This document shows, in pieces, positions 11,869 through 23,150 of a stretch of DNA of 64,000 nt (its first letter is position 1; every line of letters begins with the position of its first letter). Origin of the DNA: Agrostemma githago. Taxonomy: Eukaryota > Streptophyta > Magnoliopsida > Caryophyllales > Caryophyllaceae. A program made the translations under genes and the position numbers. The notes beneath the pieces were generated by a model, which was given only the letters and a program-made list of their open reading frames with translations, ran no database searches and was not told where the DNA came from. The stretch covers positions 58,295,938 through 58,359,937 of the forward strand of contig OY288257.1 of NCBI GenBank assembly GCA_958450325.1, written 5' to 3'.

Positions 11869-13203
11869 GTATGTATATGTATAATTTGTACTATGAAAAG
11901 GAATTTTATTATTTGACTAACGAATGATTTCATAAATATGGTTAAGTTGAATATAATCTCTTTGATATATGTAATCACTTTTAGAGTAATGTTATCTGAT
12001 TTTACATAGTTACTCTAATGTAGAAACATAGTTATTGTATTGAATATCTCGTGTTATTTTATTGAGATGAAACTCAAATATAATCAATTTTACTATAATG
12101 TTATCTGATTTTATGTTGTTATTCCATTGTAGAAACTCATTTATTATAATGAATAACTCGTGTTATTCAGTGTGTTTCAACACCATTGATTCATTGTGAA
12201 ACAACAATTGCATGATTTCCAATTAGCTCTTTTGCACCTCACTGTAAGACAGAAAAAAATAAAAAAAAGTGGGGGTTAGGTGAAAGTAACTATGTCACTA
12301 ATCAAATTTAAAACCACAATTAAGTATTGAAATAATTGTAAAAGTATAAAATAATTGAGATTTTTTAGAGAAATAAAAGCATGCTTTGCCAGAATAGAGT
12401 AATAACTACGAAAAGTTGAAATACAATAATCATGTATATATGTATTAAAATAACTGGAACAACATAATAAAATAACTGGGTATTTCAAATAAATAATAAT
12501 GTATCAAAAACACAAAAATTCTACTCCGAAATAATACTACTGTACTAGTTATTTAAATGTTCATATTCAAGTATTTCATTGCTCATATTCAAGTATTACA
12601 ATATTCATAATTCTGATTTTCAATCTTGTAAGGAAAAATATAAAAATTACTCAAATAATGTCTCAAAACATGTAAAATACACACAAACCCTAAAAATAAC
12701 TCAAAAAATCGAATGAAAACTAGATATCTAACCATAACAACATCAAAATTAACAAGATATATGGAATAAAACGAACAAAATGACTACTATATTGTAATCG
12801 ATCAAATCAAAATCAAAATCAGCAAATATAGTATGAAAAGGAACAAAAGAGTGAAATTGAGTTAACCTGAAAGTTTAACCCTTAAGTGAAAACTAATATT
12901 GAAGAAAAATTGAAGAACACAATTGAGAGCCAGAGAGTGAAATTAGATTAACCTAAAAATTTAATCTTGAATAGAAACTGATTTGGTTGAGAAATTGAAA
13001 AATAAAATTGGAAAATTAAAGTGTGTTTATGAAAGAGGACAACTTTGAAATAAACTGATCAAATAAACGTAAAGAGAAGGAAGTAGGAAAAAATATAGAG
13101 TTTTACATGGATTAAGTAATTGATCTGAGACATTGATATGATAAATCCAATGGCTTAGGAAGTGAGGTAAATTGTACAAAAAATTAGAGGATGTAAAAGA
13201 TCC

Positions 13204-13205
<2 letters not shown>
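11869..13205. other. Fourth neprosin intron, 5' part
   Basis: AT-rich intron sequence. A short direct duplication is visible near 11990-12170 (AATGTTATCTGATTTTA..GTTATT twice). No exon-like frame. Confidence 0.5.
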
Positions 13206-13248
<43 letters not shown>

Positions 13249-13460
13249 TCTTGTCTGAACCTATACTTCAATGCGAACTCTATGAACCAACTAAAAATTT
13301 GCTTCGGTCTTTGTGCTCCACCGGCCGGACGTCCCATTATATTTTTCCCCCGAATTAAAGTTTAACCGGAGTCCTTAAAAGTATAACTAATAGGGTCCTT
13401 AAAAGTGTATCTATCTTATTCTTATGATTCGCACTGAACCATAGTTCATACGGGATCCCG
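13206..13460. repeat. (TA)n tract followed by a short element terminus
   Basis: About 40 bases of pure TA (13206-13246) are followed by ATCTTGTCTGAACC. The segment 13395-13455 is homologous to 7271-7340 and ends GGGATCCCG before another TA-rich run. This is the same (TA)n-anchored terminal type seen elsewhere in the window. Confidence 0.6.
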
Positions 13461-14177
13461 CTATATGTATATCTTGGTGAATCAGTGAACCCATTTTTTA
13501 AATAAAAATTGTGACAACATATGATATATGACGTACACCTTGTGATTTATTAAACTGAGCATTAAAGGCTAAAATGAAATTGTTTGATTAGGAAGCCTAG
13601 AGCATTTTAGCGAGGAAGATGAAAACTCTCTCTTGCCCTTGTTTTATTGATTTAGTGTACATGGTATCGTGTTACAATTGTCATTTTTTGGTCAAAAGAT
13701 TCTCGCACAAGATGGTTAACATTTTATTAAATTTTCAAAGAGAAGATTATACAACCAGTTGTATATAACTCTATGTACCACTGGTTTTATGATTTTGAGC
13801 TTTATTACAAATGTTTCGAGTTTTGCTGTAAACTTTCTGAGCGTTAGTGTAAAATTGTTGAGTTAAATTACATAAATCTTTAAGCTCAAAAACTTGCAAC
13901 TCAGCTCAGAAACTTGTATAAGCTCAGTAAATATATACAAAAGCTCAACAATTTTGACTTTGTTGTACAACCAGGTGTATAATCTTATTTTTCTTAAATT
14001 TCGAGTTCTAGAAAAAAATGCTTCCTTAGTACTCCATAATCCCCCTACTACAATTACATTTGCTACTAAAGTATCAAATAAGAAATAACTTATCCGAATC
14101 ACATTATTGATTTTTGTGAAACATATGATTTGATTTTTTTTTTTGAAATAGGATTTAAACACTTTGTATTATTCTAG
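13461..14177. other. Fourth neprosin intron, 3' part
   Basis: No exon-like content. 13740-13990 contains a loose inverted similarity around ACAACCAGTTGTATA and TTGTACAACCAGGTGTATA. The acceptor at 14176-14177 (TTCTAG) is well formed. Confidence 0.45.
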
Positions 14178-14627
14178 AATCAAACATCTGGAGATTGGTA
14201 TATAAATGCCAACTCTGAAAGAATTGGATATTGGAAAATGGAAGGCAACATGTTCAAAAGCTTACAGCAAGGTGCCACTACAATTCGCATTGGCGGAGAA
14301 GTTTATACTCCAAGAGGATGGGAATCTAGTCCTCCCATGGGATCAGGCGTAATGAAAACTGGGATGAAGACCCGAACGTGTTTTGTTGAAGGTATAAAAA
14401 TCAATGCACAAGAATCCGGACGAGGTGGGTATAAGCCTCAAAATCCGGAAATAATCACGGTGCGATGTTTTTTTGTTACCGACGCCGGAGACCCCAAATG
14501 GTTCGAAGACTATGGTTTTTTTTTGGGGGGGCTGGGGGTAAAGATCATTATGCTTGTGACTACCCTCCTACAACTTAACCCTTTTCATATATCAGTAATA
14601 CTCGGGCCTCATCGTATTCTTGTATAG

Positions 14628-15041
14628 TTACATTGGTTCTATAATAAATAGTTTACAACAGTTTTTTACGTACCAATATGTTTGTGTTTAATTTTTTAAC
14701 TCTTCTACTTCCGAACTTTAGATTAATAATTTCTGTTAAGAAATAATTTCGAGTCAAAAACTGACTCAATCCGTTCAACCTATTGACCAACGAGAAATCA
14801 GTTAAAATTCATTTTTAATTTTTAAATTACAAATATACCCCTGTATCAAAATGTTATTCTCCTTTAATTATTATAATTATTACATTGGAATAAAAATGAG
14901 AAAAAGATAGTGGTATAAAGAGAGTACAACTTTCATAATCAGAAATAAAATAAGTACGGAGTATTAAAATTATTTATTTACAATTAATTAAGTACAAGTT
15001 TGATAGCTAAAAAAGGTATAATGAGTTAATATTATAACGTA
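14628..15041. other. Downstream flank of the neprosin-like gene
   Basis: AT-rich. An ACGGAGTATT remnant at about 14956 looks like a worn Stowaway end. No polyadenylation site can be assigned with confidence, although several AATAAA-like hexamers are present. Confidence 0.4.
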
Positions 15042-15111
15042 CTCCTTCCGATTTCAAAATATACCTCACATATAATAAACAACAGGGAAAATCTTTCGAA
15101 ATCGGAGGAAG
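15042..15111. mobile_element. Very short Stowaway-like MITE (70 bp)
   Basis: It begins CTCCTTCCGATTTC and ends GAAATCGGAGGAAG, with TA on both sides (15040-15041 and 15112-15113). The terminal inverted repeats are near perfect and make up 40% of the element. Confidence 0.85.
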
Positions 15112-15620
15112 TATTTTTTATGATCCTAGCTCGACTCATGACTTATATAACCCGACTTGTATTTTACTCGACTCGTACTACCTTGATTCGTGACCCGTAT
15201 AACCCGAATTGTATTTTACTTGTCTTAACCATTTTTGTGTGATAAAATTGCTAATAATACTTCTACTAAATAATAAAAAGCCAATGACAATTGTATAAAA
15301 CACTCATCCCTCTTATATGGTAGTGAATTAGTGATAAGTTAAAGCATGGAACAATAATGGCAAAGAGGTAAATATGTCAAAAACAAAAGGACATACATGT
15401 CCAGAAAAGTTACACAAAACATTCTGTTGTCACAGAAGCGTTTCCTTACCAACGGTTTGTTGATTATGCGAGAAGAATAAAACAAATAGCAAACACTAAT
15501 ATTATTGACACACAGATTTCCGTGGTTCACCAGCAAAATCACTGGCTACGTCCACACCGACAAGAAGATAAATTCATTAATGTGGAATAGTACGACAGTG
15601 GACCGTAGTGCACGCGCTTA
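15112..15620. other. Spacer between Stowaway MITE and CACTA element
   Basis: 15125-15225 carries two diverged copies of a unit with CTCGACTCGT and ACCCG(A/T)ATAACCCGA phrases. No exon is supported. The final TTA (15618-15620) is the likely 3-bp CACTA target site. Confidence 0.45.
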
Positions 15621-15639
15621 CACTACAAAAATCCAGCCC

Positions 15640-16115
15640 AATTTGTGGCGGACATATCCGACGCAAACTCTTCTAATCCGACGCAAAATCGACGTCGCGT
15701 CAGACTAGCGACGCAAACTAACGCCTCGTTTTTTTGATACAAAGCGGGTTTTTTGCGTCGGATAGTCCGACACAACGTAATTGCGTCGACATTGCGTCGG
15801 ATAATCCGACGCACCCTTGGAGGGTCAAACGTGTAAGTCAAACCCTACTGCGTCGGATTATCCGACGCAATGGCGACGCTATATGGTGTTCGCGTTGGAC
15901 AATCCGACACAACATTCGCATGTCGGATTATGTTTGCGTCGGGTATTTCGATGCAAAAGCGACACTCTCTGATGGTTGCCTCAAAATATCCGACAAGTGG
16001 AGCGTGTTTGCATCAGTTAGTCCGACGCGCCTACGACGCTTACATCTGATTTGCGTCGGGTGAACCTACGCAAACTTCGTGTATGTGTTCCCCATTTGCC
16101 TCGGATATTCCGACG
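15640..16115. repeat. CACTA subterminal array of GCGTCGGATAATCCGACGC dyads
   Basis: About 15 diverged palindromic units, the cleanest near 15755-15875 (TTGCGTCGGATAATCCGACG). Units occur whole or as half-sites in both orientations. Known CACTA elements use such repeats as binding sites for the accessory protein. The same unit is found at 10845-11290 in the intron relic. Confidence 0.85.
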
Positions 16116-16417
16116 CAATATTCATATAAAAAAAGTTTCGTTTGTTTTTAGCTCCCAAAATACGTAACATACAAACAACCTGCAACATACATATCTCCCA
16201 CAAATAACCACAACAGCAACACCCGCGCCACAAAACTCACCCATCAAAGCTCACATACGCATATCTCAGTCATAAAACTCCACAAATCTCAATCACAATA
16301 CTGATATAGAAAAGTTTACAAAGAACAAGTACTGGGTTCACAATTCTATCTAGAAGTTAGTGACTTAGGAATATATATATAACTATAACAGAAAGTACCG
16401 AAGAGATGATGGACTAC

Positions 16418-17935
16418 CTAAGCTATGGGTTGAAGTTTCGAAGACCCAAAAGGATGACCATCGTCGTTGTTGTCATCGCGCCTGCTACTATGTGGTCCAC
16501 CACTACACCTTTCATTCTCCATGACCCACATTTCCCTCATCATCTCTATGAACTTTTCCTGGTCCTCCAACCTCTTCTGTTGTGATCTTATTGTCTCTTC
16601 TAACGTATGTGGGCACTCTTCTTGTTTATTCAGGTTTTTCTCAATGTGCTCGTTAGCTGTACGTTCTTGGGAGCCTGCGGTGGGGAAGTAAGTGTTGGCG
16701 GTTGGGCCTCTACCACGACTCAAGCAGGGGCGAAAGAGCTCTTTCGCTGCACTGCCTATTCATCAGAATTGTCGCTTCTGGTTGTAGCCGCCCGCGATAT
16801 CGTGGAAGATCCTTAAGGTCTTCGGTGTCTGATCAGACCCTCGGGCCTCCTCCACAGCTTTGTCAAAAGTTATCTTGAAATAACAATAGGAAACATGATT
16901 ATTACCACATAAAACATCATATACTTTCACATTGTAACTTTTGAAAAAGTATAGTACAAGTACTCACAATCAGCTCCGACGCTCGGGGGTATATCCAGGC
17001 CACAGTCCACTTCCTGTCTTTCCCCTTCTTTGTCTTCTCGAGAAGCTGGCCTGGGGTTGCGATTGGACCATTCAAAAAATAGTGGTAGAACTTTCACCAA
17101 TTATTTAGTTAAAATATATTGTACTATGATTAAATTGATTACTTATCTTCTAAATACTTACCATTTGCTTAAAAATAGTGGTTGCGCTCCTACTACCGAG
17201 GCAGCTGGTGGGTTTCGCCACTCCGTCCTGTTGGTCACATCGACGGTTCGCCTTCTTCACTACCACCTTCTTCTTGAATTCAGGGTCGTCGACCTTCTGT
17301 TTCAGCGCTCTCCACTTTTCTTCCGGAATCCATTCCGGCCTTTGAGTCCTAGGAACCACTCTTTGGAATATATCCATGATTCGCTTCTTTATCCTAATCT
17401 CGTAGTCGGATCTCAGGTCGTACCCCATGTATATACGCACTCTCCTCTGTTTGTCCAAAATACAATTTGTTATAATTTAATATATAATTCATAGGATATA
17501 AAATTTTGAATGACAATTATGGCAAATTACCGCGAAGTGCATGTACATGTCGTCCCTCGCTCGTTGGGACGCCTCCGCCCAGCTTCGGTATGCTGCCGGA
17601 GTAGACATGATGTTAGAATCACGCAAGTACTAAGAGTACGGTTTATCCTCCCACCTTTATTAGTAATTTGGATGTTAAGCAAACAAATGAATGAAATAAA
17701 ATAAAACACTTGATAATAACAATAGAAACTCACCAAGTCACGCCCGGAACACGTCGTCGTGAAAGGTACGACTTCGAAACCGTTGACACGTACTCCGTTG
17801 CTCCAACTTCCTGTATAGCGTCCACTCCATGGACGGGCTTGTCTTCTTCCATAGGGGTCGCTTTACTATGGCTACCACTATCCGTAACCCGACAACTCCA
17901 TTATTACCTGCCATATTAACATCTACGAGAAACAT
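16418..17935 (-). pseudogene. CACTA accessory transposase-like protein (PF03004 type), broken
   Basis: Exon-like minus-strand pieces occur at 17738-17935, 17523-17627, 17150-17458, about 16960-17075 and 16418-16723. The 17150-17458 piece holds a PEWIPEEKW motif followed by basic residues and SCLGSRSATTIF, which matches the plant transposase (Ptta/En/Spm) family with its PEWIP..W and GSRS core. The 16960-17075 piece reads RKWTVAWIYPRASELI. The final piece is coiled-coil-like (LEETIRSQQKRLEDQEKFIE) and ends within the element. Several joins lack a clean common frame and there is no single intact reading frame. Its coiled-coil end is duplicated in the relic at 8040-8460. Confidence 0.7.
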
Positions 17936-18419
17936 GGTTGCAACATGTTAAAATATAGAGTCAATTAGTTTAGAGTAATCTAGAAATTTCATTGATGAGC
18001 AAAATAGTTTCAAATTACAATGAAATAAATTACAACTTGCAATAAATAATTTACAAAGAACTATAAATACTCTAATTATCATCATTATCACTCTCCGCAT
18101 CGGTATGTGCTTCAATGAAACCTTCTTCCCCGTCCTCATCCTCTTCCCATTCACTATTAACCTCATCCCCGTCATCTTCATCAACGATCAACTCTTCCTC
18201 ATTAGCCTCTCCTTCAGGAGCAATCCAATCTGCAAATTCCTCATCCTCCCCTTCAGCACCAATAGCGTGAACTTCATATTCTTTTTCATTGACGTCGCCA
18301 TTGTCTTTGATCACAATAGATGATATTGGTTGATTATTATCAACTACATCCTCTTGGTAGACGTCATCATTGATGATAGGATTGTCAACTTGTGATCTTG
18401 CCTTGATCTTAAATACTGC

Positions 18420-21010
18420 TGATCAATTTATATTCTTTTTTTCCTTTGGGTAAGGAGCGTAACAAACTTGATCAACTTGATACGCCAACACAAAAGGATT
18501 GTGTCCTCGCAGTTTTCTCGTCAGATCGACATCCACAAGTTTTTATAACTCATGAACATTGATTCCATGGGCGGAGTTGTCGATCCAATCACTTTTGAAT
18601 AATATAGTTTTGCAACTATGGTCGTTGTCATAGTAGTCGAGCTCAATCACCTCAACTAAGGTTCCTTAATATTCGCATCCATCAGTAGAACTCACAAAGA
18701 TGTCGTTACTTATTGTCGATTTTGGAACGTCGACACCCTCTTTAAAAGCACAGAACTTGTAACCGTTAATTGAATGTCGCTTCCATGTCCTGACTCCTGA
18801 AGAAGGCACAGTTCCTAGAGGTCTTACGAGGGGATCCTCCAATGATTCAGGCTTTTGTAAAAGTAAAATAGTTCAATAAACATTTTAATTTAATGTGAGA
18901 CCTATATAAAACTCAGTGACAATTTATTTAGTTAATTAAAATATCATTTCAACATACTTGATTATGTAGCCACGTGGGAAACAATGACTCATATCTGACC
19001 CAAACGTCGACAGATATTTTCACTTCCGCGTGTTCGCTCATGATAAATGCCTCGAATTTCTTGAATTAGTTACAAGTTGTAGTTAATTCATCATGATGTT
19101 AATAATAAGGAGGGTATTGTACGTGAGTCACTTACTTCTCGTACGGTCGGATTATAGTGCCACAGTTTATTAGAATGTATGAGTGTGCCTACTTATACTC
19201 AACATCAGTCAGTCATCTCTCCTTGCATTTTCCTGTGCTGTTGCCCATGTCATTCTGAAATGGTTCTAGCTTCTTCTGATGTTCTTCAGTTTCAGGCAGA
19301 CCAACATTAAGGTTTTTGGCTTTCGTGTCAATGTAATTTTCGAAGTAGAAGGAGCAGAAATTTGACGTCTCCTCTAACAAATATGCGTTGCATATTGATC
19401 CCTCAACCTGCGATTTGTTCCCAATTTTTTTTTTCAAATGGCTGATGAACCTGCAAAATGGTGGTAGTAAAATATCATACACACTTGATCATTATTACAC
19501 AATAATTCACACTAATGGGAATTGAGGATGTCACCTTTCAAATGGGTACATCCAACGGTACTGAACTGGACCGCCGATCCTTGCTTCATACGACAAGTGC
19601 AGTGGTAGATGCTCCATGGAGTTGAATAATGAAGGAGGAAATATTTTCTCCAACTTGCAAAGGATCTCGAGAATGTTGTTCTCCAGCCGATTAAGGGAGT
19701 CCACTGAAACAGTGTAGGAACACAAATCACGGAAGAACTGACTAATCTCCGTTATTGCATTCCAGGTGTTCATAAGCACAAACTGCTTTAATGCTACTGG
19801 CAACAAGCACGCCATAAACACGTGACAGTCGTTACTTTTCATGCCATGCAAAATCAACTTTGAATGGTCTAGACAAGTCTGATGCGTAACCATCCGGGAA
19901 CTTCAACCCAGATACCCAGTCGCACAAAGCCTTCCTTTCATTTTTTTCCAGAACAAACGACGATGATTTGGGTCGCCCAAGACACAATTCTTTGAAGTCA
20001 GCTTTGCCTTTTGGTCCAAACGTTGTCGTGTTCGGTACATCTATAATGGTGTTGATAAGCTGCTCAAAGAAGTTCTTCTTGATATGCATAATATCTAGCT
20101 AGATTGTGTCTAATTAGTAGAGTGTTCAGTATGGAAGCTCCCAAAATATGCTTTGCTTCCACCAACCTTCCTTCTTATCCTTAAACTTCTTCAATTGTTG
20201 GTGGGTAGCGTGTGCTATTGTAGGATGTTTTTGAACATATGCCCATATCTCATCGCCTGATAAACTATTACATGTGATCCTATTTTCATTGGGTTCTTCT
20301 TTAGAAAACTCTTACAGTTATGGCTAAATGGATGTTCGGAAGGTAGAAACTGTCTATGACAGTCAACCAACACACCTTGCAACTATTTTTTAGCCAAAAC
20401 AAACTTTGATCCTTCGCTTAACAGTAAGGGCAAGCATGGTAACCCGTCGTACTCCAACGAGACAACATCCCGTAAGCTGGAAAGTCGTTGATGGTCCATA
20501 TTAATGCTGCCGTTAGATTGAAATTACTCTTCTTGGACATATCATACGTATAAACCCCGTCATCCCATAAACTTTTTAACTCCTCAATTAGAAGTTGGAG
20601 ATACACGTCCATATTGGATTTTGGGTTCCTAGGTCTAGGGATAATAGGAGACAAGAACATGAATTGTCTCTTATGGCACAACCATGGAGGAAGGTTGTAG
20701 GGTGTCACAATCACTGACCAACATGAGTAAGATTTATCGAATTGCCCGTATGGTGAAAAAATGTCTGTGCATAAACCCAAACGTACGTTGCGCTGCTCTT
20801 TTTAGAACCGCGGAAGTTTAATTTCAAATGTTTTTCACGCTTCACCGTCGCTAGGATGTGTCATCGTACCACTAACCCTTATTCAATTTGTGAGTTTTTG
20901 TGGTGCCAACTCATACCTGCCGCAATTTTCTTTGTCGCATACAATCGTTGTAGTCTAGGACCTACTGGAAAATAAGTCAAAACCTTAGTTGGTACTCTCT
21001 TCCTCCTTGT
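18420..21010 (-). pseudogene. TNP2-type CACTA transposase, disrupted by stops and frameshifts
   Basis: The N-side reads YATKKIAAGMSWHHKN, then HPSDGEA. The catalytic-region hallmark follows at 20418-20780: GLCTDIFSPYGQF, PYNLPPWLC, then LWTINDFPAYGMLSRWST and ACPYC. Downstream are FDCHRQFLP-like residues, MHIKKNFFEQL (19832-20089), and a stretch from HVFMACLLP to MEHLPLHLSYEA (19531-19893). A C-terminal domain follows (19213-19482 and about 18420-18620, with VLAYQVDQVCYA), typical of the plant Tnp2 DUF4218/DUF4216 parts. Clear damage includes TGA at 20835-20837 where tryptophan is expected, TAA at 20802-20804, TAG after VLAKK near 20385, and a stop after NVHEL near 18550, plus several frame changes. 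An acidic tail is read at 18072-18314. Confidence 0.85.
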
Positions 21011-21168
21011 ATTTAGCATTGGACTATTATACCTCACTGATGTGTGCTACATGTATCCCACTTTCCCTCCCATTTAGACTCGTTTTCCTCCGTTTTTGTG
21101 AGATTAGAATGCGATTATCGCCATATTCTTAGTCATTCTCGCATCAGCATCTCTCTTGTGCATTTCAC

Positions 21169-21600
21169 GTGTTTCCGGGTAGTTTTTCTATCTATTCTGA
21201 CAGGATTTGTTGCCAAGAGCATGTCCAAGCTTCCACGAGCACAAGAGAGTGGAATTCTGTCCAGAAGCAACACACGAAGCCTAAATGTCAAATAACCAAA
21301 CGACGAAGAGCGAAACCAGAAAAGAGATCAAAGAACCCATCGGGTGAAGTTTCACCCGATAAGGAATCACCGGGCGAAGTTTCGCCCGACAACATATCGA
21401 CCTCTCCAAAGATCTTCGAAAAATTTAACCCACCGGGCAAAAATTTCACTCACCGGGTGAAGTTTCACCCGACGGTAGCGAGGCCCCCAAATGCAAAATC
21501 TGGAAGAAAAGTTCATCCGGTGAAGTTTCGCCCGATGAAAATGGTTCGTAAAAGTCAGAAATTCGCAGAGCGAAGTTTCATCCTTTGAAGATCCCTAGGG
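21169..21600. repeat. Array of ~20-bp palindromes (CGGGTGAAGTTTCACCCG)
   Basis: At least four dyads with the form CCGGG(T/C)GAAGTTTC(A/G)CCCG lie at about 21342-21362, 21371-21390, 21453-21472 and 21513-21535, with half-sites between. The region is much richer in GC than its surroundings. An open frame crosses it (21169-21588), but its residues only mirror the repeat. It may be a remnant of an LTR, since comparable dyads lie in the LTRs at 48414-48560. It could also be the lost end of the CACTA element, although its unit differs from GCGTCGG. Confidence 0.6.

Positions 21601-21604
<4 letters not shown>

Positions 21605-21641
<37 letters not shown>
21605..21641. repeat. (TA)n microsatellite
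   Basis: A pure TA run of about 37 bases marks the left border of the chain of TA-anchored elements that extends to 34250. Confidence 0.95.
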
Positions 21642-21642
<1 letters not shown>

Positions 21643-21644
<2 letters not shown>

Positions 21645-21820
21645 TAGGTAGGTTCAAATAAGGTCCACAATTTTTGTAAGTCTATATTAAAAATACAGAT
21701 GACATACGCTAAAGTTGCATTTGTTCAAAATTGATATATATACAAATGCAACTTTAGCGTATGTCATCTGTAACTTCAATATAGACTTAAAAAAATTGTG
21801 GACCTTATTTGAACCTACCT
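21643..21820. mobile_element. Foldback MITE, almost entirely inverted repeat
   Basis: The left arm starts GGTAGGTAGGTTCAAATAAG, continues through GTCCACAATTTTTGTAAGTC and includes GACATACGCTAAAGTTGCAT. The right arm is its inverse, ending TTATTTGAACCTACC. The arms are about 80 bp each with a loop of about 15 bp near 21735. TA-rich tracts lie on both sides (21605-21641 and 21822-21850). Confidence 0.9.
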
Positions 21821-21996
21821 CTATATATATACCTCTATATATATATAGAGAGAGAGAGAGAGAGTGAGGATCCGGTGAGTCTTCCTCATTAAATGAGTCC
21901 GTCCCGTAATTTAGGGCCATTAGATCTAATGAGATCAACGGCTCTCGTTAAAAAACACACAAAGCAAGATGTCATGCATCCCTCTCCCTACATTCC

Positions 21997-22221
21997 ATGA
22001 ACTTAGAGAAGAGAATGGAAGACATAGATGATCTACCCAGGAACCCAGCCAACTACACGGCTCTCACACCGCTTCACTTCCTCGAACGAGCCGCCACCGT
22101 CCACCCCACCTGCGCCTCCCTCATCCACGGCCGCCTTACCTACACTTGGCTCCACACCTACCACCGCTGTCGCCGCCTTGCCTCCGCCCTCTCTCGCCGC
22201 AACATCCTCGTCGCTTCTACG
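21997..22221 (+). pseudogene. Captured first exon of an acyl-activating enzyme (AMP-binding) gene
   Basis: The frame from ATG 21997 (or the more family-like ATG at 22015) translates to a start like peroxisomal or cytosolic plant acyl-activating enzymes (AAE, AMP-dependent synthetase/ligase). Residues include NPANYTALTPLHFLERAA, SLIHGRLTYTW and YHRCRRLASALSRRNI. In that family this N-terminal segment precedes APNVPAMYE. Here GT at 22222 follows, and pyrimidine-rich intron-like sequence replaces the expected continuation. No other exon is present before the element ends at 22983. The captured piece is GC-richer than its surroundings, and the presence of intron sequence argues for DNA-level capture. 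It cannot make a functional enzyme. Confidence 0.75.
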
Positions 22222-22629
22222 GTTACGCCTCCCTCTCCATCTCTCTCTCCTTCTCCCTCTCTTTTCCTTTTCTTTTCAACCGCCAATCCAAGGTGTTGAT
22301 TGTTGATCGAATCTTAGCTTCCGACCTCCAAAGTCTGATCATGTCTGCCTCTAATTATTTTGATCGTTTACTCAACTAGTTACTAGTTACTAGTAGCTCA
22401 TCGATATCCTACTCATATCTTCAATATTACTCCCCTCCCTTTCGCCCTTTCCCTCACTATTTCTTTGCAATAATATGTCTATTTCTTTGCAGTAATATCA
22501 AATAATATCAAATGAATATTCAGTAATATGTCTCATTCAGTTTCTGGTTTTTAGAAGTCTATACCTCTCATTCGTCAGACATTCTGATAATCGGCGAGGT
22601 AGTGAAAGGGAAAGTATCTGCTGCCCATC

Positions 22630-22870
22630 ACTATGCTGAATCCATGATGTTACAGTAATATGATTACTGTATCAGTATTATATAATTATACTTGTGTTAC
22701 TGTAATAGTGTGACAGTGTCACGGTAAGATATTTGTGTTACTGTAATAGTGTTCTGTTACTGTAACATTATTACTGTGACATTATTATTGTAATTCCTTA
22801 TTACTGTGATAGTGTCACAGTAAGATAGTTGTGTTACTGTAATAGTGTTCTGTTACTGTAACAGTAAGAT
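22630..22870. repeat. Minisatellite of TTACTGTAATAGTGT-type units
   Basis: About a dozen imperfect copies of GTTACTGTAATAGTGT or GTTACTGTAACA occur. Longer blocks such as GTGTTACTGTAATAGTGTTC occur at least twice (about 22735 and 22832). The array lies inside the 21838-22983 element, next to its right end. Confidence 0.8.
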
Positions 22871-22980
22871 TATATACGATGAAGATGACGCTGAATCTCA
22901 GCCATTCATGTGATTTGATCATGTGGCTGTGATTCGCGGGACGGACTCATTTAAGATAGAGAGACTCACGAGATGCAATT

Positions 22981-22983
<3 letters not shown>

Positions 22984-23058
<75 letters not shown>
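22984..23058. repeat. (TA)n microsatellite, about 75 bases
   Basis: An uninterrupted TA run joins the end of the exon-bearing element to the following element. Confidence 0.97.
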
Positions 23059-23068
<10 letters not shown>

Positions 23069-23150
23069 TACACTAAAAAACTCATTACACCCATTGAGGC
23101 ACAATCTAGACCATTAGATTAAGATGGAACATACATTATCCAAATAAGTG

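Larger units (their letters stand above)
7019..14578 (+). pseudogene. Neprosin-domain (DUF239) protein gene, 5' incomplete and frameshifted
   Basis: Five exons join in phase 0: 7019-7126, 7771-7932, 11341-11406, 11731-11868 and 14178-14578, each with GT donors and AG acceptors. The translated order matches the C-terminal neprosin domain (glutamic peptidase family G3). FAGIKV opens the domain, EGWT|VNPDFYKDN is the GWxVNPxxYGD motif, CTDAACGEFV is the CYNLLCPGFV motif, SGDWYI is the GxWWLQ motif, then GGEVYTP and PPMGSG. Secreted wall or vacuolar proteases are known in this family. No signal peptide or propeptide is visible upstream. In the last exon a run of nine T and seven G (about 14514-14530) throws the frame: as read it runs to 14627, whereas one extra base restores AGGKDHYACDYPPTT and a stop at 14576-14578, like the usual cysteine-containing tail. 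The third intron is filled by a CACTA relic. It could be a recent pseudogene, or a sequencing error in the homopolymer. Confidence 0.8.
15621..21040 (-). mobile_element. CACTA (En/Spm) DNA transposon, decayed, right end not found
   Basis: It starts with the canonical terminus CACTACAAAAATCCAGCC at 15621. 15640-16115 is a GCGTCGG/CCGACGC subterminal array. Both standard genes lie on the minus strand: the TNP2-type transposase (18420-21010) first, then the PF03004-type second protein (16418-17935). No matching TTTTTGTAGTG end was found on the right before the sequence changes character near 21050-21600. The right boundary given is only where recognisable TNP2 coding stops. The nonsense and frameshift changes in both genes make it non-autonomous. 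Confidence 0.85.
21838..22983. mobile_element. (TA)n-anchored element carrying a captured gene exon
   Basis: The left end after TA and GA runs reads GGATCCGGTGAGTCTTCC and then AAATGAGTCCGTCCCG. The right end (22935-22983), inverted, reads GTGAGTCTCTCTATC and then TTAAATGAGTCCGTCCCG. It is bounded by TA tracts on both sides. Inside are the first exon of an acyl-activating-enzyme-like gene with part of its intron, and a minisatellite (22630-22870). No transposase is visible. The ends resemble those of the element at 30779-34018. Confidence 0.7.

Noticed and set aside
15339..15542. 67-codon minus-strand frame before the CACTA element
   Set aside because: Chance open frame with no motif and no neighbouring exon.
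18072..18314. Acidic open frame that could look like an independent small gene
   Set aside because: It lies in frame order downstream of the TNP2 remnants on the same strand and fits the acidic tail of the CACTA transposase.
22923..23117. Open frame of 64 codons across the 22984-23058 TA tract
   Set aside because: Mostly IY repeats from the microsatellite, with no motif outside it.
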